This document shows positions 47,896 to 59,061 of a DNA stretch of 64,000 nt, piece by piece (within the stretch, counting starts at the first letter, position 1; the number at the start of each line of letters is the position of its first letter). Both the position numbers and the translations under genes were made by a program. The notes under the pieces are model-generated. The model did no database searches. It had not been told where the DNA came from and worked only from the letters and a program-made list of their open reading frames with translations. Source of the stretch: Rhytidiadelphus loreus (Eukaryota > Streptophyta > Bryopsida > Hypnales > Hylocomiaceae); the NCBI GenBank assembly GCA_947034895.1, contig OX344761.1:66897839-66961838 (forward strand), read 5' to 3'.

Positions 47896-49949
47896 TTAGG
47901 TGAACTCAGTCTCGTCAAGTCCTCTGGTCTCGTCATTTTGGTTCATGTCTGGAGAGGGAGAAGCTGCTGCTGCTGCTGGAAGTCGATGAAAACATGCTAA
48001 AAACTCAATATTCCCTTCAGCACCAGTTATCGGAGACTGAATCCAGCCTTGACATTTGAAGCCAAACTTTTCCACTCCCCCAATCACACGTTGCAAGACC
48101 TGTTCGTAGAGGAGAGATATCAGTATCAGCGTAAGCCGAAGATTCCCCCAAAATGAAATGTCCAAGGGAAAATTTCTCACTCAATGTTCGTCACGTTGGC
48201 AAGCACATTAGTGTAGAGTAGAAAGGAAGGCGGGGTGGGTGTGGGTGGGGTCTTCTATTTTTAAATTAAGAAAAATTCTGAAAGGTGCTTCATAGACAGT
48301 TGAACAGTTCTTTGCATCAATGTGCATAGTCAAGTGGGTGGAGCTAGTTCAACAAACCTCTTTGTGCACAGCTGGGTCCCTCACAATGCCACCTCCTCCG
48401 ACCTATACATTCAAATATGTGCACCATAATGAATGAAGTCAGAATGACGAAGCTGGGCACGAGAAGATAAATCGGATTCAACAAGACATGCTAGTCGCTC
48501 AATATACCTAAGTACACAAACCTGTAGCGAGTTTGTAATACCAGAACATGAATAACGAATTAAACTGATGCCAAGGTCAGCATAAGAACAGTTCAGAACC
48601 TGAGAACGCCGTGCCTCAAATTGCGGCTTAATGAGGGTTATAATTGATGATTCGGGTTTCATTACGGAGCAAACTGTTGGCATTACCTGCTCGACATGAA
48701 AAAACAAAGAGGTTAATGAGTAAGCAATTCAAACACCGTTTCCAACACAAAGGAACAGATAATATGTCATTATACGACAATAGATGAAGCGGAAATCGTT
48801 AAGTGCACCGCAAAGGGCAGATTAGATGCGTAGGAGTTGTACCAGTAAGATTGAGATAAAGGATAGGTCTAGAGTGACCAAGTCCACTTGTTCAGGAAGC
48901 CCTGGTAGGTATCGCAAATTGGTCCTCTCGATGACAGTAACACGTGGGTCAACACGAATCTTCTCCGCAACCTGATTACACATCGACCAATGTAGTGGCA
49001 TGAGTGCTCCAACCCTAAGACAAAATAGTGAATCAACTGATCCCTTCAGATAAAGCCCAGGGCTAGAAAAAGTGACTATCCGGGGAAAAATGACTTTATA
49101 TTAACTTGCCATAAATATTTACCTGGCCGTAGCCAACATCTACCCCATATATTCGAATAGCTCCATTTTGTAATAAGCAATCTGAGAAGCCACCCGTTGA
49201 CAGGCCCGCGTCTAAAACTATCTTGCCCTTCACGTCATGAGCAAATTGCTCCAAAGCTCCTTCCAACTTATATCCTGCTCTGAAGACCGAAACTAGGTTA
49301 CTACCTTAAGCATTGAGCCTCTCAAGCAATGATAGATACATAAGCAATCACTGGCACCAAGATGTGCGTCTAGCTCTGATTTCAAACAAAAGCCGACAGA
49401 ATAATGATCATGGAAATCATACGCTCAGAAGTCATCACCCTTACATATAGCCTAAACGTTTTCATATTTTTATACATGTAGTGAACCATAGTCTTGTTCT
49501 TTCTAAGGCGTGTTTGGCAAAGTCCAAACGCACAAAAGCTTCTGGAAAAATAAAATAAAATAAATCTGTTACCTGCACACATATTTTGGAACTTCTGCAA
49601 TGATGTCGATTATAGATGTGGCCTTGACAGAACTCCCCGCCTTTGCAGCAGGTCGACCATCCACAATTACCTTACCTGTTGACCCCAAAAGCATCAAGTC
49701 AACCTTCTGTCCCAATTATAAACTACTTACAAGATAAAGTCACCGGTATCATTCAAAGACTGCATTCTGGCTCACATATCAAAGCAAACTCTTAGTGATT
49801 TCGAATTGACTACACTGCAGCTCTCATGTTCAAGAATGTAAACCCCCCGTCAATGCCATTGGAATCCGAGTACCTTGTAAAATCCACGACTGAATCAACG
49901 TTCGGCTGTATTGAGGAAACTTTTCCATGCACAATTCATCTAATCTCAT
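47896..49949 (-). CDS. TlyA-like rRNA methyltransferase (S4 and FtsJ domains)
   Basis: Seven exons: 49965-49874, 49675-49573, 49279-49123, 48971-48843, 48686-48600, 48402-48358 and 48099-47896. From the ATG at 49949 this gives 266 residues, the usual TlyA length. Residues 1 to about 60 are an S4 RNA-binding domain ([20 protein letters not shown], then [14 protein letters not shown]). An FtsJ/RrmJ-type Rossmann fold follows, with the SAM-binding motif [43 protein letters not shown] and [12 protein letters not shown]. Bacterial TlyA is a 2'-O-methyltransferase of 16S and 23S rRNA, historically called a hemolysin; the plant form is probably organellar. The first exon begins with a G at 49965, so a spliced upstream exon is likely and could add a targeting sequence. 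I could not choose its donor. The stop overlaps an AATAAA. Confidence 0.85.
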
Positions 49950-50250
49950 CTTTCTCTTCGCCAACCTGCAACGCAAAGCACTTGCATTGTAACTAGAAAA
50001 CTGAACAGCCCTAAGTTCTGAAACTTGAATTCATCCAATTTGACAGCGAAATTCAACCGACAAGGACTTCGCAAGAAAAAACTCTTCATACCTCTGTTTC
50101 GTTTGGCTACAGGCAGTTTCATGAACGCTACTGCTAAGTTCCTGACATCGCATCCACGTAATCCTTTCATTCGGTCTCAAAATTTCTGCACATCAAAATC
50201 ATTCCGAAATTCGACAACCTTGCACACGAATGTTGCCAATTTCTACACCC

Positions 50251-50583
50251 CAAACCCTAAAACCCTAAACCCTCTTCAGCTGGTTTGCGAATTGCCCGCG
50301 CAAAACTCGAAAACTCGAATCCAGCAGTACAAAACGCTTGTGCACGAACTGGGAAACAAAGTGAACACGAACCAGAATGCGGCGTCAGGCTTGAGAGGCG
50401 AGAAGGGAATTGAGCACAAGACTTGCTCCACGAGATTCCGCACGAGGGTAGCATTGTCAGAAGACTCAGTTGCTTCATTCCCCTCATCCCCAACATGCTT
50501 ACTGCTCGGAGGCTCCCAACATGGCAATGACAGCACAACGTCACGGGAGGGGATGAAATTGGCAGCAACCCTAAACCCTAAAA
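50251..50583. promoter_or_regulatory. Telo-box motifs upstream of the TlyA-like gene
   Basis: AAACCCTAAAACCCTAAACC occurs at about 50251-50272 and AACCCTAAACCCTAAAAG at about 50567-50583. Telo-boxes (AAACCCTA) are common in promoters and leaders of plant genes for ribosomes and translation. They fit an rRNA-modifying enzyme and probably lie in the leader or first intron. Confidence 0.55.
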
Positions 50584-50825
50584 GCTCTCCTTGCACTCCA
50601 AACTCTGGGACTGCACTGATCTGCGACACACAACTGAAAATTCTTGTAGACCAAGCAGAAGTAGGAATTCGGGCTGGGGCCTTGGTCGGAGAAAAGCAAC
50701 GACGCTCAGATCTAATATTTTCGGGGCGCTAACTTAGATTTGAGCATCTCTGGAATTCCGGGAATCTGTTTATTTGGTTTTGGTTTTAAAAATAATACAA
50801 ATAATAATAATTTCATCATAACATT

Positions 50826-51371
50826 TAAGGTAAACCAGCCTATGACAGGCAGAATGGCTGGTTTGCCATGATTTCGTTTTTGAAAAAAAATAAATTTTTT
50901 ACCAGCAAAAGATAAGCATGTGGATTGCAGAGAGCAATTGAAATTTTATTTTTTGGACAAAAAATGAATTTTTTATGAATTTTTGAAGCGTGCAGCCCAA
51001 TTGGCCTAAAACAACCTGTAGACTACCCCAAGATCCCCCATAGCATGTATCCATAATGGCCATCTGACCACCTATGACAGTCTCAAAATTTCCTAACATG
51101 GTCACAGTTTTCCCTAACATGGCCATAACATAAAGGAATGTAAAACTTAGTTCTTGTAATGATTTTACTAGAAAAGTAGGTGGTCTTAAAACAATCACTA
51201 ATAACTCTATCTCCATCACCCAAGGCATTGATTTCGGCCACTAACCAACCTAATAAACTCTTCATCTCATTTATTAATAAAAATCTGTCATAGATTGATG
51301 TAAGACTGTCATGAGCGGTTTTCTAGATGTTTGCATTAGGCGATTTGCCTGTCATAGGCTAGTTTACCTTA
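50826..51371. mobile_element. Element with 26-bp terminal inverted repeats
   Basis: TAAGGTAAACCAGCCTATGA at the left is mirrored at 51346-51371 with one mismatch (TGCCTGTCATAGGCTAGTTT...). 546 bp. Minus-strand frames inside have no known domain. No target duplication could be made out. Confidence 0.65.
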
Positions 51372-52799
51372 GTAATCTGCCGCCCTTCCCCAAACAAAAT
51401 GAAGTGGAATATTTCACATCCCATCTATAGCTAGGAGGGCACATGTCATTAAGCTAAAAAAAACAATGACAAATAATATCAAAAGCAGACAATAATTAAA
51501 GCATTAATAAAAAAAATAGTAATTAAAGCCAGTCAATAATCAAACTTGAATGCATCATTTAAATATAGTAGTAGTTGTTGGATGATCTTTGTCAAAGGAC
51601 TCAAGATAGAGCCTCTAAAGGCTAATAAATGTAATGATTGTAAGGGTAGAATTAATACAAATAGACTTTGGGAATTTATTTTGAGGACAAATTTGATTCT
51701 CCTTGAACTGAGGTTTCAATCCCCTTTCAAAATAGGCTACCTCTAAACAACCCCTAATTGTATTATGTACTAAGGTATGTGCATTTATAATTGTCACTAA
51801 TCAGAAATGAGTATAATTACTATTATTAAAGAATATTTATTTTTATTATAAACTATTCGTAAGTGAAATAGGATTCCAATATGCTTTTGCATGCTGGAAT
51901 TTGAGACATTGTATGAATAATAAGTTATGGATTTTTAAAGTATTATCTTTAGATGTATTAGAATTCAACAATAGGCTGTCGTATATGTACATATTGTACA
52001 ATCAATATATGTGATAAAGTGATGCTTTGGGGTCCAAATGTTAATGTCACGTTTTAGGCAATGTTGATTTTGGGTGTACATACCTTAATTACATCTTGCA
52101 TTAAATGCAAATTCAATGCAATCCTAAGGTAGAATGATTTACAGTCATTTTATTTTTGGATTTAGCATTAGGGTTTAGAAATGGGTGGGGACAATTTTGG
52201 ATTTGCCTACCTTAGTTTATTTGACTTGAATATGAGTAATAGTAGAAACTCCAATCCCATAAAGAGGTCGGCGTGAATAAAGTGTCTGTTCATCTAGCCA
52301 ATGAGCCAATGCCCACCGGACAAAGGGCCATTGGTGCAAGACTACTCCCCTGACTTGAGTATGATCTAAATATAAATTCTATAAGGCTCTCATAGTAATT
52401 GAAATTTTAGCAACTTTTTAGAAGGTTGCATTTTCAAAAATCTTGCAATCCTAGCATATTTTTTTTTATCTTCTACCTAAATGACTAGGAAAAATTTACC
52501 TTCACTTGTGTAGTAACATTTTACCAAATTCCATCATACCCTAGTTTGGATGTTTAAAAGAATTTCGACTTGAATTTTTTTTTTTCAAACTTTGACTCTT
52601 GGTCTCTCATTGCACACACTTTATGATTAACTCTAATGTCATAAAACATTCTGAATTTCAATTGTCCTTACCCAAAACTAAAGAGTAAAATAAGAAAGAA
52701 ATACTCACAATAGCAGGTTGCATACGTGGACTGAGTGTCATCCGGTAATTTCCCGGGAAAACAATTCCATTCCATCAGACTTTCACTCTGATCCGACGT

Positions 52800-53045
52800 T
52801 CATTCAGAAATTGGTAGATCTGGAGTCCAAGCAAGTCCTCTCTGAACGCGAGCAGGCACCACGCCGGAGATAAGTAGATTGGTGTTGAAAAGCGTAGATA
52901 TTGGAACATGGAGTTCAATTTGACCATAGTCGGACGGTGATCCGACGGTGATTCCGTAGATGTGGAGGGACTCACCCGAACTGGCATTCCGATATCGAAA
53001 CACAGCAAGCGCTGACCCCACCAACTCTTCCCTATCCCTATCCCC
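52800..53045 (-). other. GC-rich candidate exon fragment
   Basis: A minus-strand frame reads LVGSALAVFRYRNASSGES, ITVGSPSDYGQIELHVPIS and LLISGVVPARVQRGLAWTP. Composition differs sharply from the AT-rich DNA around it. I do not recognise the family; it could be a captured gene piece, a transposon fragment or a decayed exon. Confidence 0.25.
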
Positions 53046-53127
53046 ATATGGGTGAAGGGAAGGGCTGGGGTGACCTGACCCCCTTCTCGTCCCCAGGAAA
53101 ACACAGAATTTTTTTATTTGCAGCGCA

Positions 53128-53255
53128 TGTTATCATGTTATCATGTTAAATATCATGTTAAATTATCATGTTAAATTATTTTTTATGTTAAATTATCATG
53201 TTAAATTATTTTTTATGTTAAATTATCATGTTAAATTATCATGTTAATTATTTTT
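53128..53255. repeat. Tandem repeat (ATCATGTTAAAT)n
   Basis: Units of ATCATGTTAAATT, alternating with ATTTTTTATGTTAA, cover about 130 bp directly beside the GC-rich fragment. Confidence 0.85.
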
Positions 53256-53838
53256 TAAATGAAGAATTTCTATGTATTAATATGAATTTTCTATAAAAAC
53301 TAACAAAAATTATAATATTGAGTTTCGTTTATAAATAGTCACAAAATAGAAATGTATAAATCAATGAAGGATTTTGAAGTCCAATTACAAAGATATCATC
53401 ATAGAAGGCAATTCTTTCAAGACTAGGCTTTTATGAACTTCACATGTTAATGATAATTAAGGGGCTTCTTGTCCAATATTGTAATAAAAGAATAGAACGT
53501 TAAAAAATGACCTTCTCTTGAAAGCATTTTTTAGCATAGTTTCTATTATTCATCTAATTTAATAATTTTTTTGTTGCATCTCATTGGCAATTAACAAAAT
53601 ATTCAATGACATTTTAGTATGTAATTTTTTAACATTGCAATAGGTTAAAATTTTTGTGAACACCTACTAAAATAAGCTACCGGATGATTGATTGACCTCA
53701 TAATTGACAAGGAAATTTTTTTCTTAAATAATCAATTGAAATGCTACAACATTTTTTATACCAGCATGTCTTCTGTATATAAAGTGGATTTTCAAAAACA
53801 TTTTCTTTGCTTTTTGTTTCAGATATGTTTACGTTTGG

Positions 53839-54340
53839 TTAACCCGTAAGGGACCAAACACCGTTTTTTTGACAACATAGTAGTTTTGGAGAGCTCACTA
53901 CAAACAAATTTTTTCTTTTTTCTTTGAAAATTTCACACAATGTGTGCCTGAGGAGTATCTTTAAGGCACAACAATTTTCATAACTTTTGACTACATGCTT
54001 AAAAAGATATTGCACGATATGTAGTTTTCAATAGTCGGTGGGCAGCCTAGGCAACCCAAAAAAATTCTTTAAAATCACATTTAAGAAAAATAAAAATTTG
54101 AAATTGGTTCTCTACATTTATATATACGCGGAAAGCTTTGAATCATTCCATTTTGATCAATGAGATGAAAGTTATGAGGAGTTTTAGTTTGCAAGTAGGT
54201 ATGGATTCTTTGTTTTGTGACGTTGGAATCAGTGTGAAAGTTATTGCATTTCAAAGTTTAAAAAAAATTAAATTTAAAAAATTACTTTGATTTTGATTTT
54301 GGTTACAGCAATGGCACATAGTAGACTAAATAACTAAGCA
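53839..54340 (+). mobile_element. TTAA family A copy 5, truncated
   Basis: TTAA CCCGTAAGGGACCAAACACC at the left and family interior (GACAACATAGTAGTTTTGGA; AAAGCTTTGAATCATTCC). The right half is lost. Confidence 0.5.
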
Positions 54341-54465
54341 TTAACTACATACCCTACATTAAGGTCAGATTTGTTAAAAAATAATTCAAAAAATAATAAA
54401 ATATGGCATGTAATGTAATTTTTAGAAATTATAATGTAGTGTTATTGAATAGTGTAGAAAACATG

Positions 54466-54860
54466 GGTGCTAGCATGTGAGCCCAAGATCTTAAGCCTAT
54501 GAGCCTAGGCTCTTATATTATAGGCACATTTTATAGTTATAGGATATTATATATTATAGGTTTGTATGTTGTAAATACTTATGTTATAAGCACCTTCCAT
54601 GGTTATAAGATGTTTATACTATAGGTGTCTATGTTATAAGCACCTTTCATGGTTATAGGATGTTTATATTATAGGTGTTTATATTATAGGCACCTTCCAT
54701 GATTATAAGACATTTATATTATAGGTGTCTATGTTATAAGCACCTTCTATGATTACAATGTATTTATATTATAAGTATGTATGTTATAAACACCTTCCAA
54801 TAATTGTAGAGTATCTACTTACACTTAAGCTCAAGGCTCATCGCTTCACATGCTAGCGTT
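54466..54860. repeat. Tandem array with inverted ends
   Basis: Five to six copies of a unit of about 55 bp (TTATATTATAGGTGTCTATG, TTATAAGCACCTTCCATGG, TTATAAGATG) fill 54.51-54.80 kb. On the left lies GCTAGCATGTGAGCCCAAGA and on the right its inverted counterpart (GGCTCATCGCTTCACATGCTAGC), so the array sits inside a fold-back element. It lies between family A copies 5 and 6. Confidence 0.65.
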
Positions 54861-54891
54861 GTTGGTGTAGAAAATGTTAATGAATATGTTC

Positions 54892-55673
54892 TTAATTCTT
54901 GAAGGACCAAACTGCATTTTTGGCAACATAGCAATTTTGGGCAATTTACTACAAATGGAAGTTTTACTTTTTTTCTTTGAAATTTTCTCACAACATGTAA
55001 TCAAGGAGTAGCTTTAAGGCCCAACAGTTTTCATAACTTTTGACTACATGGTTAAAAAGTTATTGTATAATATATAATTTTCTTTGAATTGTGAGTAGCT
55101 TGGGCTGCTCGATTTTTTTTAAATCAACTTTTTAAATTGGTTCTCTCTCTCTCTCTAGTTTTGAATCATTCCATTTTGATTAATGAGATGAAAGTTATGA
55201 GGAGTTTTAGTTTGCGGGTAGTTATAGAATCTCTACTCTAAAATAAACTTTGAAGTCCTTTATTTAACTCAATTTTCAATATTTTTTGAAAAAAATAAAA
55301 TCATAGAATGTAAATTATTTATGACAACATTACAACCATTAGGATTGGCATTTTTCAAGTCCTGAACGAACTTAAAGAAGCAACATCAACATGGAGATTT
55401 TTTCATAAAAATGTGGCATTGTGAAGTATAGCTACTTGTTTTTTCACAAGGCCAAAAAAAAGATTTTTGTCACTTTAAATGCTAATATCTTACAATCTAC
55501 AAAATTAAAATTTCTTAAAAAAATTTCCACATATTCTTGGATCAATGAACTAGAAGATACTATGGTTATATATGTCTTAAAATGATATTTTTCTAAAATC
55601 TAGTACTTGTACTAGAAATGACAGTTTTGGAGTGTTTTTGGTAAAAACATAATAAAAATACTTTAGGGGTTAA
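54892..55673 (+). mobile_element. TTAA family A copy 6
   Basis: TTAA TTCTTGAAGGACCAAACTGC at the left, GGCAACATAGCAATTTTGGG next, and ACTTTAGGGG TTAA at the right. 782 bp. Interior matches copy 4 (ACTCTAAAATAAACTTTGA). A CT run stands at 55140-55157. Confidence 0.6.
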
Positions 55674-56251
55674 TCCTCTGAAAAAATACAAAGTCAAAGC
55701 TGTAAGTATTAGTAAAGAATTGAGTACTGGTGAAGTTATGAGTGAGCTCAGGGTCGCTTTACGTAAAGGCCAGGCCAATTTTTCCTAAAATCAATTGCAC
55801 AAAATTTTAGCCCCTTTTGGGTTGGAGGCCATCTTCAACTACACATTAGAATAAGATTGTAACGGGGGCCAATTTTTCCATATGTAAAGGCCTTGGGGCC
55901 AAGAAGCTGGGCCAATGCCCCTTATGGCCAAATGTACAACATCTAGTGGATCTGATTTGTTGAAAGAAATAATGTTTTTCTTAAAGTTTTTTTAAAATGA
56001 AAATTAACATTCGCCCATAAGCCAAGAATTGGCCTTCCATTTTTGGTGCATCAAATTCAATGAGTTCAAGCTATGTCAGATCATGTTTTGGGGGATGAAA
56101 AATTTATTGCACCAAATTGGCCCAACCTCTAGGTGGAAAGGGGTTGGGACCAATTTCAGGGTTTTGTCCAATCACAATGAGTATTCTTGGCCTTTAACGT
56201 AGCAATTTGGCCCAACCTCTAAGTGTAAAACAACCCTAAGTTTACATCTAA

Positions 56252-56659
56252 GAGCATCTCCACCGAGGCATGCCAAACAACCTTGGCAATTGGTTTGGAG
56301 CACCCGGAAGCTAGGAGGTGTCCTACCAATTGCAACCGGGCTTGCTTTTTCAACATTGGCCCCTTCAAAAATCAACCGAGACACTGCAACTTGCAATGTC
56401 TTCTAAGATTGACTTGGAACATGCCATTCCCTCGAAGTTTGAACTTTGGGGTGTATTGTGACTCTTTTGGTAGTGGGTCAGAGATTAAATTGGGAACTCA
56501 TAAAAGCTTGTGCCTCGATGTGCGGGAATTCTTGACAAATTCAGAGGATTCTAGGGTTGCCGGTGGGGAAATGGAAAATCATCGACCCCTTCTTCTCACT
56601 TGACACGCGCCATTCACCATGTGGCGTGTCCTTTTTCCCATTGCCCAATGGAGATGCTC
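56252..56659. mobile_element. Tourist-like MITE (PIF/Harbinger type)
   Basis: The inverted ends GAGCATCTCCACCGAGG and (reverse complement of the right) GAGCATCTCCATTGGGC are flanked by TAA on both sides (56249-56251 and 56660-56662). A TAA duplication with GRGCATCTCC ends is typical of Tourist/PIF-Harbinger MITEs in plants. 408 bp, no transposase. Confidence 0.75.
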
Positions 56660-57099
56660 TAAAAGATCACAGAATATTCCAAAACTTTGTGAAGTGTCAA
56701 ATGAACTTCCAATTTTTTTAAAAATCTAGTTAATGAATGGAAGGTCAACTTGGAAAAAAATGATTTTGTAATGAATCTGCCTCCCAACAAACGGTACTTG
56801 ATAGAGAACTTGAGACAACTTTAAGTTATTGGCTGGTTTGACTCAGATTTTTGTTTTTTTGGAAACAAACGAAACGGAATTTCATTGCAAGGGTACAAAT
56901 ACAAATACAAGACCGCCAGCCACAAAGTCAGATTTCTCTTCAAGACACTGCCATGGGAGTTTTCATGATCATGCCATTGATAGCGGAAATAAACTGCTGT
57001 ACACTATCGAGAGGAATTAATGATCAATCATCGGTGCACGCAGGATGCGCTCCATTGACCGTTCAACAGGAAGGCTCACACTTTCAGAGGGGTCAGGGA

Positions 57100-57600
57100 C
57101 GGCAGGGAGGATGGACCCCCCTTTATTACACCTGAAGAAAATACCGAATTTTAAAATTTCCCACCCATGATTAAATTCGCAAATTCTGAATTCATATTTG
57201 CAATGAAAGGCCTCAAAATTAGTAATGAGAGGCGAAGAAATTCGAAATTTATGCGGCACAATATGAGGGGGGGGGGGCAATTTTTACATTTACCTTTGGT
57301 TGGGGCAATAAGGGGGTCAATCTTCCTTGACCCTTTCAGAGTTTCATGTTTTCCAAAGCGTAGGGCGCTAAATCCATCCTACAAATTGGACTGTGCAGGG
57401 TGAATGTATTCCTGGAGAAAATATAGGGATTTAAAAAAAAAAATTCACGCATGATGAAAATTTTGAATTTTGAATTCATATTTGCAAACAGAGGCCCCCA
57501 TTTAACTAGGTGACATTAAGAACATAGAATTAACAGGGCACCAAATAGGGGACTTTCTTTTTACAATTACCTTGCAGAACACAAAAATCACCCTGTGGGG
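57100..57600. repeat. Two copies of the repeat also seen at 6.9 kb
   Basis: Blocks AAATTCGCAAATTCTGAATT...GGCCTCAAAATTAG (57.17-57.22 kb) and TTTTGAATTCATATTTGCAA...CATTTAACTAGGTGAC (57.46-57.52 kb) are diverged direct copies of each other and of 6.85-6.95 kb. A run of twelve G stands near 57268. Confidence 0.45.
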
Positions 57601-57942
57601 CCCACTTCGTAGGACGTCCCTGCCTCCAAAGCCCAGTGGATAACTCTGGTGGTACGTTCCTACCTTAGCCAAGAATCTCAGTATCTAGAAGATTTCAGGT
57701 GAACAGAAATGTACACTTTTTATCTGGGAGACTGCAACTAGCCTGGCAACGACCAAATCGTCTCTAATAAAAATCCACATGCAGCCTGAAATATTCAAAA
57801 TCTTGAATAGGGGTAGATAGTACCAATGTCAGAGATGGATCCCTGCCGACTGAACCGGTAATCTAGTGAGATCCGAGATATGCGGGTGCGAAGAAATGTA
57901 CGGTCAGGGGTGATCCTGCATTTGAAATTGGGGGATTTCAGA

Positions 57943-57985
57943 GTTCGTTCGCTCGTTCGTTCGTTCGTTCGTTCATTCGTTCGTT
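57943..57985. repeat. (GTTC)n microsatellite
   Basis: About ten units of GTTC with two interruptions. It lies 1.1 kb upstream of the callose synthase start, in the region likely to be promoter or leader. Confidence 0.9.
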
Positions 57986-58388
57986 TTCTTTCGGACTTCT
58001 TGCGAAGCACGACTCCATAGCTAGTGAGGATCTTTTGGTAGCCGTACTTCCCGGCCTCGTCGCCGTCGTTGGCGAAGAATTGCCCACATCTTGTCGAGGC
58101 TAGGTGTTTTGCGAAGTCGCGGTGGACATGACGAACTAAGAATTGTCTTCATCGGCTAGGTGTGGCGGAAGTTTGGCCCCTCTTTGCGTTTTGGAATTCT
58201 TTGTGCTTTGGTTTGCTTGGCTTGGCGACGTTACAGGGAGTGAGAAGTTGAATCAGTTCCTTTGAGAGAGACTATTTTTGAATTATTGGCGTTCTTGTGG
58301 TGATGTTTGTGCTAATTCTATGTAATATTTGAACAATTTTCGTCGTTTGTGCTGCCTTCGGACTTTAAGTTAGGGAGGTGGAAGCAGT

Positions 58389-58678
58389 CTGAAAATGCGC
58401 AATACTATGATTTAAATTCTCTGCGTACGTGATTATTGTAGAGTTCGGTGACTTAATTTTCAAGTTTCAGCTTGGACTGTTGGCAAATGAAGTGATCGAT
58501 TAGAAGCATGTCATGTCTTCTTGTCACCATTTGCTCTGAAATTGCGCAATAATTTGATTTCAATTTTCTGAATAAGTTGGTTACTTTAGAGTTCGGTGTG
58601 TGTGTGTGTCTCTTGTTAAGTCAGCTCGGACTGTTGGCAATGAAGTGATCGATTAGAAGCATGTCATGGCTTCTTGTG
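58389..58678 (+). repeat. 147-bp tandem duplication in the leader region
   Basis: Two adjacent copies share CTGAAAATGCGCAATA / CTGAAATTGCGCAATA, TAGAGTTCGGTG, GGACTGTTGGCAA and GAAGTGATCGATTAGAAGC. They lie 0.4-0.7 kb upstream of the start codon and are likely within a 5' untranslated intron. The second copy has gained a short GT run. Confidence 0.8.
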
Positions 58679-59061
58679 TGCTTCTGGAGATCATAAATTC
58701 GATTTTCTACTTATATCTGAATTAACTTCGAAGAGGCTGATGGTTAGACATTGCGTAGCTGAATGTTGAACTGTTTTGCAGATGGTTGATTCGGTAAGCA
58801 GTGTGGTACTCTTTGTATATGATTCATCTAAGAGCTTCAGCAATTAATTGGAGACGGAAGTGGATCAAGAAATTCGACGCCCTAAGAAGAAAAGCTTCTG
58901 GATTGTGACGAGAAAATGTACACCGTCAGGCTAATTTTCTTCTGGTGGCATGTGACGGTATTTGGTAACCTTGGCAGCTGCTGATTTCATGGCCTTGACA
59001 GAGTGCATTTCAAGACTCTGCCGGAATACAGATTCTGGGATTTCTATCCAGGACAGGCAAG

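Larger units (their letters stand above)
50630..58960. other. Intergenic region with repeats, no firm gene
   Basis: 8.3 kb between the TlyA-like gene and the callose synthase gene. Apart from the listed repeats and the fragment near 52.9 kb I found no exon-like frame. The last kilobase is less AT-rich and probably holds the promoter and leader of the downstream gene. Confidence 0.5.

Noticed and set aside
50025..50732. A 235-codon plus-strand frame
   Set aside because: It overlaps the upstream region of the TlyA-like gene, has no domain, and reads through telo-box repeats; most likely an accidental frame opposite a GC-richer leader.
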